A DNA stretch of 64,000 bases from Serripes groenlandicus (GCA_031761405.1 JASEVX010000011.1:32476140-32540139), one strand, 5' to 3'; numbered from the stretch's first letter, positions 47,491-59,540 are shown. The notes: generated by a model not told the origin, from the letters alone. Translations and numbers: made by a program.

Positions 47491-47928
47491 AGTGTTATAC
47501 TTGACTTAAAACTGCCATTCCGAACTACTAAGATGTAGAACAAGGGTCCAATGCCACTAAACCTTACTGAGCGCTAAGTAATACTTTTAAAATACTGAAG
47601 ACCCTTTTTCATCTTTTTGGTTTCCCTAATATTTTGTAAGAGATGAATGATGCAATGTATTTAAATGAATAACTAAATTTACATAAATTGTTACCTTGCT
47701 GACTTACAATATGTGTTACTCAATTAAATAGAAATATAACCGAAGTGGTTGCACGCCAATAAATCATTACATAATTCAACCTCTGAGAGACAATTTAACC
47801 CGTAAACGCCCAAAACGCGACTTTCTGCCTGTATTTAAATGAGAATTGTCTACTACGGGTCATTCAATTGTTTATAGCATAAATGAAAACGACACATGAA
47901 AGTTAATCATCCGGACTTAAAGACCATA

Positions 47929-48383
47929 TGAGCCGTTCCGCGGGGAAAACCAACATTATGGACTCTGCGTAATGTATCGACCCAGTGCGTGCAGGTTAAT
48001 CCGGGCATATTCTTTCATAGGGGGATAAATGTATAGAGTTGAGTGATATCTACAGAAGGCGAAAAGTGTCTGTCTGGGTAAGCCTGTGCGGCATGCTTAA
48101 GCTGATCCGGGTCGATACATTACGCAGAGGCCATAATGTTGGTTTTCTCGCGGTACGGCTCATATCATCTGCGTAATGTATCGACCAGATCAGCCTGCGC
48201 TGTCCGCGCAGACTGATCCTGCCGACACATTCCGTCTTAGGGGGAAAGATGTATAGAGTAGTGATTCCTGAAACAGAAAATCCACAGTGTCTATCCGGGT
48301 AAGCCTGTGCGGCATGCTTAAGCTGATCCGGTTCGATACATTACGCAGAGGCCATAAAGTTGGTTTTCTCGCGGAACGGCTTA
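47929..48383 (+). mobile_element. Two adjacent family A MITEs
   Basis: 47929-48162 has both ends and a deleted interior. 48166-48383 follows head to tail, lacks the left end and starts ATCTGCGTAATG, the same layout as the tandem pair at 20815-21285. It lacks the GGAGGCGAAAA block that the duplicate at 58338-58563 has. Confidence 0.8.
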
Positions 48384-48972
48384 TATTGTGTAAAACCTTA
48401 ATGGTGGAATATATCGAAGTAACTGACTGAGTTGACATAACTAGTAACCTTGCTGACTAACAATACGAGTTAAGAAAAGAAATATATTGGCATTTTTATT
48501 ACGGAAACAAAATGATGAAATATTCATTAAAATATTTAAGTATTATCAAGCGCGTGTTAAGGTTAGTGGAATTGGACCCTGGATTGACAGACAACATCCG
48601 ACTCCATCGTAAAGTTTGATCATTGTCGACACTAAGTCACTCAAAACATTTTCTTACAGCTCCATGACAAGCTTTATGGCGATATGAATTGCACAAAAGA
48701 ATGTGTTTAGATATCTGAATCTCCTATGAATAAAGGATTTATCCGATGTCGCCTTTACTCGCAATGTATTGGCTGCCGTTGATTTAAAAGCGATTTCCCT
48801 GTTTGATTCGTTTTTGATTGAATTGTAAAGCAGGAAATTACAGACCATGTTGAGTTATTATTATGTGTTATATGGGAAGTCTTTGCAAGAAGGACCCGAT
48901 TATACAATAACTTCTTTTTTAATTGAAAGGAACAGGTTATCCCGTTAGCATCGATAACAGACTCAGTTTCCT

Positions 48973-49185
48973 TTAACCCTTTCAGCGCCGAATTGTTTAA
49001 AGTAGACTCTTCCATGTTCAAACTCGGACGACTCTATTTACATGTTATAGGATTTTTGGAATATTTCTATAACTCACAGCCAAACAATGCAGATTTCAGG
49101 TGAGACAGCTCGTTACGAGCTGACTCACCTGAATCTGTATTGTTTGCAAAAAGTTCAATATTGCCTTTGGCGCTAAAAGAGTTAA
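48973..49185 (-). mobile_element. Family B MITE in TTAA
   Basis: Complete: TTAACCCTTTCAGCGCCG ... TTGGCGCTAAAAGAGTTAA. Duplicated at 59158-59370. Confidence 0.8.
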
Positions 49186-49302
49186 TAGGAATGTCTCACA
49201 GTTGGGGGCCTTTCAAATAAAAAATGCAAAGAAATAGTCAAAATCTCTATTTATGCAAGCTTAAATTTAGAATAGAGTTGAAAACATTGTAGCAAAATCA
49301 GC

Positions 49303-49511
49303 AATCTTTCAGCACCAATGGCAATATTTAGATATTTGCAAACATAACCGACTCGGTTGGGTCAGCTTTCAACGACCTGTCTCACCTCTCTCACCTGAAA
49401 TCAGCATTGTTTGCCTTTTAGTTATAGAATTATTCCCTAACTCTTATTACATGAAAATGAAATTACCAGAAGGAAAAGTCTACCATAGAAATTCGGCGCT
49501 GAAAGAGTTAA
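49303..49511 (+). mobile_element. Family B MITE, diverged
   Basis: ATCTTTCAGCACC ... GGCGCTGAAAGAGTTAA, central stem degraded. Duplicated at 59541-59750. Confidence 0.7.
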
Positions 49512-50280
49512 TCTGATTGCAAATCATGGTGTTTTTATATGAAAATGTTTCCGTTTAATGCGAGTAAAGTCTTGTGCTTTTAGATAAGAGCCGGTCCCTG
49601 GGAAAATGTACTAGATTGCATTTAGTAGACTTCATCGATTGTGAAATAAGCTTCAAGCTTATATTTATCACTCTAGATGGCCGCTTCCTGGAGACACAAG
49701 CACCATGCTCACGCCGTTTGTGTGGGAAAAATCCCAAAGGCAGAACTCGCTCCCGCGGACGGGATTCGAAACCGGGATCTTTGGTACAAGTTGGAATTCG
49801 GAACAGTGTAGGTACAAATCACCCTGTTTGTCTGTTCCGTCTTATTATAATCTACACAAGACGATTTAAGTTTCTACCAAGCTTATTAAAATAATATTAA
49901 AACAGTGCTGATCTTAGTCAGACTACGAAAAACATAGACTGATCTAGATCTACACTGTCAACACAAGCCAACGTGTACCTTTTCACACGGACGGGTTACG
50001 TGGTGACCTATTTTTGCACTTATATATATACGGTATGAAATATCCATTGAAATCGATAGTAGTATCAAATCGGCATTGTTTTGCTTAGCTGCTGACCGTA
50101 CGAAAGATTTAAGTTAATTGTTGCTGTTTGAAGATCGCGACCTCCACAAGCGTGAGACGGTCATTTAACCAATTTCCAGATATGCTGGGATTGTTTGGGG
50201 AATGTTTGTTTCTTCACATTGTGGCTTTCTGCAGAAAATAATCTGGTCATAAGAAGACGATTTTATTATGTCTGTGTCCA

Positions 50281-50983
50281 TTTGACGGAGATAGTGTTAT
50301 GATCTTAAGTGGCAAAACAGGGAATTCCAGAACACCTCCAGTGGTCATCAATGGCAATTTAACGGGTGATCACTTCCGTGTCGAAATCCTGCGAGCCGAC
50401 GTCATTCCGTTCGTGCAACAATATCACGTCACACTGCAGCATGACAACGCTAGACGCTAAAGTCGAGGGCTTGGCGTCAAACGGTTGTTACTATAATTGG
50501 TATTTTTTTTACCAAGGTTAATCACCTCGCCATAATGTCTTTATAAACGTTAAATCTTTTTTTTATTGGTAAACAATGGACATTTAGGTGCCATTGCTCG
50601 TTCTGAGCAATGGCACCTAAATTTGCATTGTTTACAAAATGGTCAAAATGGCCCCTAAACTAGGATTTTCAAAATAGGTTTTTAGTTACAACCGTTTCAC
50701 GCCAAGCCCTCGAAGTGTAAGACGGTTCTGTGACTGATTTCTTGATACTGCATAATGTGGATGTATTGCTATGGACTGCAGTCTCGTCTCACCGTTCGCC
50801 CATCGAGCACGCGCGGGACGATAGACAACGTCGGTTACGTCAACTTTCTAACCAGCCCGTGACGTAAGCAGAGTTATCCCGTGCATTACGTTGCACATGG
50901 AATGGCATTCCAATGCCATTTATCGACAATAATGTCGGGTCCATGTGTCTGTGACAGCCAATGCTGGGCATACGCAATATTGA
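50281..50983 (+). pseudogene. Tc1/mariner-type transposase remnant, split by a family D MITE
   Basis: Seen: from 50281 the frame reads FDGDSVMILSGK, then NSRTPPVVINGNLTGDHFR, VEILRADVIPFVQQYHVTLQHDNAR, and stops at 50459. A MITE fills 50464-50712. Beyond it the match resumes with VRRFCD, a stop, then in another frame NVDVLLWTAVS...SPIEHARDD and RRLRQLSNQPVT, later WNGIPMPFIDNNVGSM, and in a third frame the terminal NAGHTQY with stop at 50981-50983. Known: in Tc1-like DDE transposases HDNARPH carries the second catalytic Asp and SPIEH the final Glu, and proteins often end GGHTRY. Both catalytic positions are still readable. The N-terminal DNA-binding part is not recognisable upstream. At least two frameshifts, two stops and the insertion make it dead. 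A near-identical copy lies about 10.24 kb downstream. Confidence 0.85.
50464..50712 (+). mobile_element. Family D MITE inside the transposase remnant
   Basis: Ends are CGAGGGCTTGGCGT and its inverse, ACGCCAAGCCCTCG. The flanking 4-bp direct repeat is AAGT at 50460-50463 and 50713-50716. The interior has a second inverted pair, GGTGCCATTGCTC / GAGCAATGGCACC. There is no coding capacity. It interrupts the transposase between the DNAR motif and the VRRFC block. Confidence 0.85.
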
Positions 50984-51368
50984 CATTTCGAACTGACTTA
51001 GGAGACACGTTGTGTTTGTTATATACCCTGGTGGTGGCATTGTTACTGTTATGACGATTTTTATTGAACTGATCTTTGAATAAATATGTATTTTACAATT
51101 GTGTTAAAAAGTATTGTGAAGGTATTTGTTTATCATTTTTCACCCATGCACAATCACTTTTTTCCTAGTCATAATGCTAACCCCGCAACCCTGAGCGCCA
51201 AGGAGGGCAGCCATAACTACAATTGTTTATATATTGGGATGTACAAACTCGTATATCGTAGAAGGAAAAATATCTCATAGAGTAAGTCAGTTGTGTAAAT
51301 ATCACTTGAGATGGGAGTCTCGGATCAATTAATTAATGTTACATAAATAGAAATGATACAACATTGTT

Positions 51369-51475
51369 TGATTGATTGGTTGTTTGGTGTTTAACACCGC
51401 CTACAACATGTGTTCAGTTATATCGTGGCCTTTCCCGTGTAAGTTACTGGTCCATTTATCCTGACAGCATTTATG
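51369..51475 (-). mobile_element. SINE 3' fragment
   Basis: TTGATTGATTGGTTG then GTGTTTAACACCGCC and CAGTTATATCGTGGCC. Repeated at about 61607-61713. Confidence 0.6.
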
Positions 51476-52218
51476 ATTACCCATAAATCCGGAGCGCCTG
51501 TATTGTTTTCAAATACCTCAATAGTCAATAGTGTCATTGGCGCTGAAAGAGTTAAACAAACATACCAAGAGCAGTGATGTTCACGATGTAATTTGTAAGA
51601 CCACACGGAGAACTTCATCACATGCATAGACAATTTGGAAATAAATCATATTTATATTATCTCATTCCCTCAGATTTCATTTCCAAACTGAAACTATCTG
51701 ACGAATATTGGAACAGGCCATCTTTACCGTTTTTCTGACACATTATGGATATGATGAGTTAGTAAACGTTGATTTGTATCCAAAATAATTGCAAACGAAT
51801 CTCGTAAGATAAATGCATCGTTTGATTAAATTTGCATATGCATAATCTAAGTCGGATAGCTTTTCCCTCCATTTTAACGAAAGCTTGAATCGTTTACTGC
51901 TGGGTTTTCTGCAACAGCTTTACTGGTTGAAAAAGGTTATCGACAATTTAGACTTATTGTTAAAACTATTCATGTCTGAAACATACAACTATCATATGGA
52001 AACAGCTTCACATTGATTCACAATAATGGGCAAAAAATAAATGATTCTCGTCGTGTTTATATAATCAGCGTAATAATGTTGACGTTTCATTAATGTTTCT
52101 CGTGAAATTGCTGCGCTGATAATAAGATTTCGCGGATAATTTCAGTAACTGATTTAACCGCATTATCCCTTTGGCCATTTTTTTCCTGGATCCTAAAAGT
52201 AATCGGCACAAGCATATA

Positions 52219-52481
52219 TGAGCCGTCTCGCCAGAAAACCAACATGATGGACTCTGCGCAAAGTGTCGACCCTGATCAGCCTAAGCATGCCGCGCAGGCT
52301 AACCCGGACAGACACGTTTCGCCTCCTGTGGATTTTTCTGTTTCAGGAATCATTACTCTATACCTCTATTCCCCAAAGACGGAATGTGTCGGCCCGGATC
52401 AGTCTGCGCGGACAGCGCAGGCTGATCTGGTCGATACATTACGCAGATGCCGAAATGTTGGTTTTCTCGTGGGACGGCTCA
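52219..52481 (-). mobile_element. Family A MITE with an empty-site relative in the window
   Basis: Both ends are complete. The related repeat near 4790-4810 (inverse) lacks it, so it inserted after the two repeat copies separated. The flank is AT-rich (ATAT). Confidence 0.8.
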
Positions 52482-52611
52482 TATATATATATATGCCAGT
52501 GTTGTCGTGCTTCTGCGATATCCACTGCAAGACACATACCACGTGACGTTCAACCTTGAGGAGGTTTCAGGTTATTAAATGAACCGAGCTCCCGCATCAC
52601 CAACCGTAACA

Positions 52612-52795
52612 TTAACCTTTGCCCGCATATAACAATTATGCAGCTGACGACCTTCAACTGATGGAACATCTCCAGAAATGAAAGTTTTAATATTGAAAAA
52701 GTTGAAAACATTGTGACAAAAGAAAGAAATGGCCAACTGTTCCTTTTGTCGAAATTATTATTCATCTGCTGCAAAAGCGTCAGTAAAGCTAAATG
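52612..52795. mobile_element. Family C MITE, degraded
   Basis: TTAACCTTTGCCCGCATATA start, GCAGCTGACGACC, then a CATCTGCTGCAAAAGCGTCAG end. Duplicated at about 62849-63033. Confidence 0.6.
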
Positions 52796-53019
52796 TATTA
52801 ATAACAAATCTGGCTAAAGATACGTCTGCGTTTTCACTCTATCGAATATAAATGTATACCGTATCTCATGATGTTGTTGAACGCTTATATGACTGGTTGT
52901 TGAATAATGAAGAACTAGCTCGTTATGAAAGGATACGCGTGTAGATCTGGAACTACATAGGTTGTAAATGTAATACTGGCTTTCTTCGAGCACAACTCCG
53001 ATGAACTATCAAGACTTTA

Positions 53020-53175
53020 ACAACTGTAGTAATGGCTGCTCTCAGTGTTGCGGGGTTTGTTTTACGACTGAATGGCTGGCGTCGTGATAAATGGACCAGT
53101 AGTACTTAGTTACCCAAGAAACACCTGGATATAACTGACCATTGTTGGAAACGGCGTAAAGACCAAACCAATGAA
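53020..53175 (+). mobile_element. SINE fragment
   Basis: GTAATGGCTGCTCTCAG, GATAAATGGACCAGTAG, GAAACGGCGTAAAGACCAA. Copy at 63258-63412. The two already differ more here than in the duplicated core. Confidence 0.6.
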
Positions 53176-53632
53176 TTTTCTGTGATACGAAGACTGTCCT
53201 AAAATCTCACTGCTGCTCTCGAATTAACGATTTCATTTCAAACAAAGTGGACAAAGCAAGACAATATCTGGAAGCAATAATTTGCTTAATAATTGCACCG
53301 TTTTTAATTGCTATTACGCTGGTTTGCCTTTACAACCGCGTGCTTTGGGCAGAACTGGGAGCGTATCGGAACAAAAAACGCCTCCAACGTCGACATTATT
53401 TGTTAATGGACTTCCCGCTGAATTCCTCCTGCAACTGGTAATGCCACCATGTTCGTGTTTCTTGAATTTGAACCGAGATAATAGGGATCACAAATTCGTG
53501 GTCTGTCCGTCTGTCCGTCCATATGTCGGTATATATATTAGACTTTCGTTTACTGGCAAAATGGCCGTTGACACGTGCGATAATTCGTCCACTTGATTTT
53601 AAAGTAACTATTTAAATAACAACTTTTAAGTT

Positions 53633-53815
53633 ATAACTCTTTCGCTGCCAAAGGCAATAAAAGGCTTTTTACAAACAAAACAGATTCAGGAGAGACAGCT
53701 CATATCGAGCTGTCTCTCCTGAAATCTGCATTGACTACATATACCACTTGGACATTAAATATTATAAAATTTCCTGTAGGATAAAAAATGGAATGGTCCA
53801 AATTTCAACATGGAA
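53633..53815 (+). mobile_element. Family B-like foldback, truncated
   Basis: AACTCTTTCGCTGCC start and a strong central palindrome, GACAGCTCATATCGAGCTGTC. Right end not seen. It marks the right edge of the left duplication copy. The counterpart near 63799-63920 keeps only the foldback and GGCAGTAAAAGAGTTAA. Confidence 0.65.
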
Positions 53816-53822
53816 GAACCGT

Positions 53823-54097
53823 ATGATTAATTGATTAACGCCGTTTTCATCAATTGTTCAGTCATATCACTGCAGAGAGTTCATAGCTTTCTCACACCAG
53901 AACTCCACACAACATACTTTCCAGGCAACGGGTTGCTTTTCCTCACAGACTGTTAGCCAATTGATGAAAGACGAATGACGCTTGTCATAGTAACGTTTGT
54001 CAAACGTTGGAAATAATGTTGGCCGAGCTGAGATTCGAACTCACAACCCCAAGATTGACAGCCCACGTTGCTACCGACTGAGCTACCGGTGCTCGGC
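53823..54097 (-). mobile_element. tRNA-derived SINE in the inter-copy spacer
   Basis: Same element as at 46886-47176, more diverged, with a shortened CACTGCAGAGAGTTCATAGC 3' region. Confidence 0.75.
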
Positions 54098-54204
54098 ACC
54101 ATTTCAATGAAATTAAATGGATGTGCGGGCCGATTCTCATCTAAACTTGTAAGTATTAATTACGATAAGGTTTGTTTTACAGGAATTCAGCTCATTTGGA
54201 CATA

Positions 54205-54467
54205 TGAGCCGTACCGCGAGAAAACCAACATTATAGACTCTGGGTAATGTATGGACCCGGATCAGCCTAAGCATGCCGCATAGGCTAACCCGGACAGACA
54301 CTTTTCGCCTCCTGTGGATTTTATGTTTCAGGAATCATTACTCTATACCTCTATCTCCCTTGGACGAAATGCGTCAGCCCGGATTAACCTGCGTGGAATG
54401 CGCAGGCTGATCTGGATTGACACATTATGCAGAGGCCATAATGTTGGTGTCCTTGCGGGACGGCTCA
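54205..54467 (-). mobile_element. Family A MITE, complete, in the inter-copy spacer
   Basis: TGAGCCGTACCGCGAGAAAA to GCGGGACGGCTCA, full interior. It is the intact counterpart of the deleted elements at 47284 and 57463. Confidence 0.8.
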
Positions 54468-55802
54468 TATTGTTTTATATGACTTTAAACTGCAATTGCG
54501 AACAAAGATGTAGAAAAAACGTTTAATTCACTAAACCTTACGTAGCGCTTAGTAATACTTAAATACTTAAACCCTATTTCATCTTTTTTGTTTCCCTAAT
54601 CAGTTAATTACAAACACCAATCAACCGTTGCTTTACCTTTGTCAGTCGGTAAATAAAAATAAACGAAAAACTTAATTATATCTTTGAGGCTAAGGTTTGA
54701 GTGAATATTCTGTAAGAATAAAGTATTGTCATTGAAAGCTTCGATATCTTCATTACCTAATTCAATAACTTTCACCATGCTGTTACAGATATAAACACTG
54801 TTTTTGAAGATAAGTCAAGAAAAGTACAATTTTACCTTAAATTGAGTGTTCGCTACCCCATTTTTAGATAATGTAGGTTAATAAACCCGTAAAGATTTTA
54901 GCTAAAGATGAGAATTTTATCGCAAATATAGAAGTACTCCGGGATAGGCGAACATAACTAGAAATGATACGATTTGGAGTTTCCGTCGGAAGTCAAATAC
55001 AAACTCTTCTTTGCTTATACACAACATGTGGCTAGGGGTGCTAAATAAGAATGGCAGCTACAGTCTGACCCTTGTTTGAACCGTTAAAAATGGCTCCATT
55101 GTGTTGGACGATTTGAGCCAATGCATCCCTCGAGCTCCATCAGGTTGGGTGGAAATTGATTTCATATCTTATATATGTTTTTTATCCAGATGTAATTATA
55201 AGGCGTGGAACCAATATCATCTTTCCTGTACGACGTGATATGAGCTTTGCTGTTTAAAGCGCCGTCAAACCCAAAACAAACATGTGTTTTTAGTGAAGAT
55301 CCACCCAAACCAGGTCATTCGCACACGTTGATCTGGCTCTGCATTGTTTGCCATTCAGTCTGGGAAGTATTCAATACGCCGCGAACTTACACTGTGTATT
55401 TGGATTACATGGATGTACAAATATCTGTCTAGACTAGTCAATAAAACACTACGGTTGGTCTTCCTAAAGCATCACTTAAATGGCAGTAAGATGTTTAATG
55501 AAGTACGTCGGATACCAGGTATTCACAAAGAAAAGAGATTTGCTTTGTCGAGTCCTCTTTTTTTTAAGCAAATATACTCTGCGATGTTTTTTTTTGTCTG
55601 TATTATGTTGTTTGCCAGCTTTTATTGTTATATGAATGTTATAAAGTAGCACTCTTGGATGCATTGTTTAATACGCTTAATACATATATCATCTAGCAAC
55701 TGCACATTTGCTAAGATGCTCTCTTCACCTTTTTATTTAAGTTGGACAACAGTAAGATGTCTCGAAAGAACGATATTTGACATGCTGGTGCCGTTTATCG
55801 GA

Positions 55803-56029
55803 TGCATACTTTCCCACATACGACAGTTCTGCAGCAGACGACTTCGAAATATCTAGGCAAACATAGGGAAAATCTCTTTAAATGAAAGGATTTTTTTTTG
55901 TGATAGAGTTGAAAACATGGTGGCAAGAGGGGAAATTGCTCATGAGCAATTTCTCCTTTTGTCACACTGTTTTCATAAGGCGTCTGCTGCATAGGCGTCA
56001 GAAAGCGTCTATATATTGGGAAGGGTTAA
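55803..56029. mobile_element. Family C MITE, duplicate of 45625-45851
   Basis: The left border is altered to GGATGCATACTTTCCC, so the left TTAA is lost. The rest is nearly identical. Confidence 0.75.
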
Positions 56030-56284
56030 AGGCTTTTACACAATGACATACGTGACGGAAACGAACAATGCGGGACACCATTATAAATATTTTAAATAAT
56101 TACTAAATCCCCAGTTATACCTTGATGCATATCTATCATTTCCTTTACTCAGAGTATATAGTAACTTTAGATGCTCGAACGTTACGTAATCACGTCTCTT
56201 TCAAAACCGAAAGAATGATTTTCAGATACTCATTTTTAAATCAAAGATTTTCCTTAAAATTTGATGTAGCTTACCCACTTTTAA

Positions 56285-56607
56285 ATTGATTGACAGGTGT
56301 TTAACGCCGTTTTCAACAATTGTTCAGTCATATCACGGCGCCCTGTTCACCTACGCATGTTTTTCTTGGTTATCTCACAACAGTACTCCACACAACAGTC
56401 TTTCCATGCAAATGGCTACTTTCAACCAGTATTTCCAAGCAAATGGCTACTTTTCCACATAGACTGTTAGCCCATTAGTGGAAGACGAATGGCGCTTGAC
56501 ACTTTGAATTTTCTCAAACGTCGGAAAGAATGTTAGCCGACCTGGGGTTCGAACTCACAATCCCTGGATTGATAGCGTCGCTACAGACTGAGCTACCGGG
56601 GCTCGGC
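56285..56607 (-). mobile_element. tRNA-derived SINE, duplicate of 46106-46429
   Basis: Near-identical in the right copy. Confidence 0.75.
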
Positions 56608-57065
56608 CCACTGTTAAAGGCTTTTACACTAAGTATATGAGTATGCCTATGATAATACTATGTTCGATTGTTACAGACATCTTAGACGTTGACAAATCCG
56701 CATACATTTAATTCCTTTAGACACAGACTTGTTGACACTTTCAATTCGTCTTCAGAAAATAAAAGTGACGTGTAGTATTTACTTTTAGTAAGACAATACA
56801 TCCAATTCTTTAAATCTGTCAGACGTTCACTATCAATATGTCTTGGTTTGAGTAGCCCCGGGGACCACAATTCAACGAGACGCTTTAACCCTTAAACTGC
56901 TGGAAGCAAATTGAAACAACGTTTTGGCCATGTTCTGCGAAAATCAACTTTAAGTCGTTTGTGACAAGTGTAAATCCAGACTAGCGTGTGAATCCGTGTA
57001 GTCTAGTCAGTTTCTACACTGTTCACAAATAAGTGGAGGAATGTTTCAATACGATTCAGGCCGTT

Positions 57066-57354
57066 TGATTGAATGATTAACGCCGTTTTCATCAATTGTT
57101 CAGTTATATCACGGCGGCCAGTTCACCTAGGCATGTGTTTCTTAGCTTGTTTACACAAGAACTCCGCACAAAACATTTCTCAAGCAACGGCTTGCTTTAT
57201 CTCAAGACTGTTAGTCAATCGATGAAAGACGAATGACGCTAATCATAGTGACTTTTGTCAAACCTCGGAAATAATGTTGGCCGAGCTGAGATTCGAACTC
57301 ACAACCCGTGATTGTCAGCCCACGTTGCTACCGACTGAGCTACCAGGTCTCGGC
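57066..57354 (-). mobile_element. tRNA-derived SINE, duplicate of 46886-47176
   Basis: Near-identical in the right copy. Confidence 0.75.
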
Positions 57355-57462
57355 TGCATTTCAATGAAATTAAATGAATGTGCGGGCCGATTCTCATCTA
57401 AACTTGTAAGTAATAATTACGATAAGGTTTGTTTTACCGGAGCTTAGCTCATTTGAATATAT

Positions 57463-57670
57463 GAGCTGTACTGCGATAAAACCAACATTATAGACTCTGC
57501 GTAATGTATGGACCCGGATTTTATGTTTCAGGAATAATTACTCTATACCTCTATCCCCCTGGGACGGAATGTTTCGACCCGGATTAGCCTGCGCGGACTG
57601 CGCTGGCTGATCTGTGTCGATAAAGTACGCAGAGGCCTTGGTGTTGGTTTTCTCGAGGGACGTCTCATAG
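57463..57670 (-). mobile_element. Family A MITE, duplicate of 47284-47490
   Basis: Same internal deletion and degraded ends as the left-copy element. Confidence 0.75.
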
Positions 57671-58103
57671 TGTTATACTTGACTTAAAACTGCCATTCCG
57701 AACTATTAAGATGTAGAACAAGGGTCCAATGCCACTAAACCTTACTGAGCGCTAAGTAATACTTAAATACTGAAGACCCTTTTTCATCTTTTCTGTTTCC
57801 CTAATATTTTGTAAGAGATGAATGATGCAATGTATTTAAATGAATAACTAAATTTACATAAAGTGTTACCTTGCTGACTTACAATATGTGTTACTCAATT
57901 AAATAGAAATATAACCGAAGTGGTTGCACGCCAATAAATCATTACATAATACAACCTCTGAGAGACAATTTAACCCGTAAACGCCCAAAACGCGACTTTC
58001 TGCCTGTATTTAAATGAGAATTGTCTACTACGGGTCATTCAATTGGTTATAGCATAAATGAAAACGACACATGAAAGTTAATCATCCGAACTTAAAGACC
58101 ATA

Positions 58104-58563
58104 TGGGCCGTTCCGCGGGAAAACCAACATTATGGACTCTGCGTAATGTATCGACACAGTGCGCGCAGGTTAATCCGGGCATATTCTTTCATAGGGGGAT
58201 AAATGTATAGAGTTGAGTGATATCTACAGAAGGCGAAAAGTGTCTGTCTGGGTAAGCCTATGCGGCATGCTTAAGCTGATCCGGTTCGATACATTACGCA
58301 GAGGCCATAATGTTGGTTTTCTCGCGGTACGGCTCATATCATCTGCGTAATGTATCGACCAGATCAGCCTGCGCTGTCCGCGCAGACTGATCCGGCCGAC
58401 ACATTCCGTCTTAGGGGGAAAGATGTATAGAGTAGTGATTCCTGAAACAGAAAATCCACAGGAGGCGAAAAGTGTCTATCCGGGTAAGCCTGTGCGGCAT
58501 GCTTAAGCTGATCCGGTTCGATACATTACGCAGAGGCCATAATGTTGGTTTTCTCGCGGAACG
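58104..58563 (+). mobile_element. Two adjacent family A MITEs, duplicate of 47929-48383
   Basis: Same head-to-tail pair. The second unit keeps CCACAGGAGGCGAAAAG, which is deleted in the left copy. Confidence 0.8.
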
Positions 58564-59157
58564 GCTTATATTGTGTAAATCATGAATGGTGGAATATATC
58601 GAAGTAACTGACTGAGTTGACATAACTAGTAACCTTGCTGACTAACAATACGAGTTAAGAAATGAAATATATTGGCATTTTTATTACGGACACAAAATGA
58701 TGAAATATTCATTAAAATATTTAAGTATTATCAAGCGCTTGTTAAGGTTAGTGGAATTAGACCCTGGAAAGATAAAGATCCTCCGGCTCCATCGTAAAGT
58801 TTGATCAGTGTCGCCACTAAGTCACTCAAAACATTTTCTTACAGCTCCATGACAAGCTTTATGGCGATATGAATTGCACAAAAGAATGTGTTTAGATATC
58901 TGAATCTTCTATGAATAAAGGATCTATCCGATGTCGCCTTTACTCGCAATGTATTGGCTGCCGTTGATTTAAAAGCGATTTCCCTGTTTGATTCATTTTT
59001 GATTGAATTGTAAAGCAGGAAATTACAGACCATGTTGAGTTATTATTATGTGTTATATGGGAAGTCTTTGCAAGAAGGACTCGATTATACAATAACTTCT
59101 TTTTTAATTGAAAGGAACAGGTTATCCCGTTAGCATCGATAACAGACTCAGTTTCCT

Positions 59158-59370
59158 TTAACCCTTTCAGCGCCGAATTGTTTAAAGTAGACTCTTCCAT
59201 GTTCAAACTCGGACGACTCTATTTACATGTTATAGGATTTTTGGAATATTTCTATAACTCACAGCCAAACAATGCAAATTTCAGGTGAGACAGCTCGTTA
59301 CGAGCTGACTCACCTGAATCTGTATTGTTTGCAAAAAGTTCAATATTGCCTTTGGCGCTAAAAGAGTTAA
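59158..59370 (-). mobile_element. Family B MITE, duplicate of 48973-49185
   Basis: Same borders and sequence in the right copy. Confidence 0.8.
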
Positions 59371-59540
59371 AGGAATGTCTCACAGTTGGGGGCCTTTCAA
59401 ATAAAAAATGCTTAATATTTCCCGACATACAATAAATCTGCAGCAAACGACGTTGAAATCATGCGCAAAGAAATAGTGAACATCTCTATTTATGCAAGCT
59501 TAAATTTAGAATAGAGTTGAAAACATTGTAGCAAAATCAG

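Larger units (their letters stand above)
51225..53560 (+). repeat. Low-copy 2-3 kb repeat, copy 3
   Basis: Matches the reverse complement of 3490-6290 in order: segment near 51300 (GTGTAAATATCACTTGAGAT), SINE 3' piece, segment near 51700, segment near 51850 (AGCTTTTCCCTCCATTTTAACG), segment near 52100 (CGCTGATAATAAGATTTCG), family C part, SINE piece, and segment near 53350. No protein is recognisable. The family A MITE at 52219 is an insertion relative to the 4.8-kb copy. Confidence 0.7.
44455..53763 (+). repeat. Left copy of a ~9.3-kb direct segmental duplication
   Basis: Matches 54597-63884 in the same orientation. The offset runs from about 10142 at the left through 10178, 10185 and 10239, changing only at small indels. 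The core 45230-53020 differs by sparse single bases. The outer parts, 44455-45230 and 53020-53763, differ visibly more (about 7 differences per 100 bases near 45150-45240). It contains SINEs, family A/B/C/D MITEs and the broken transposase. It lacks a block of about 54 bp present at about 59411-59465. Confidence 0.9.
53823..54597 (+). repeat. Third, diverged copy of the SINE plus family A module
   Basis: This spacer between the two long copies matches 46886-47640 and 57064-57800: same SINE, same downstream segment (ATGTGCGGGCCGATTCTC), same family A element and same trailing segment up to TTTCCCTAAT. Its family A element is complete, whereas the other two have lost the block between the first stem and the GGATTTTATG segment. 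Confidence 0.8.

Noticed and set aside
49720..49800. tRNA-like B box (GGTTTCGAATCCC, minus strand)
   Set aside because: There is no convincing A box or acceptor stem. It is duplicated at 59958-60040 with the 10-kb segment. Too weak to call.
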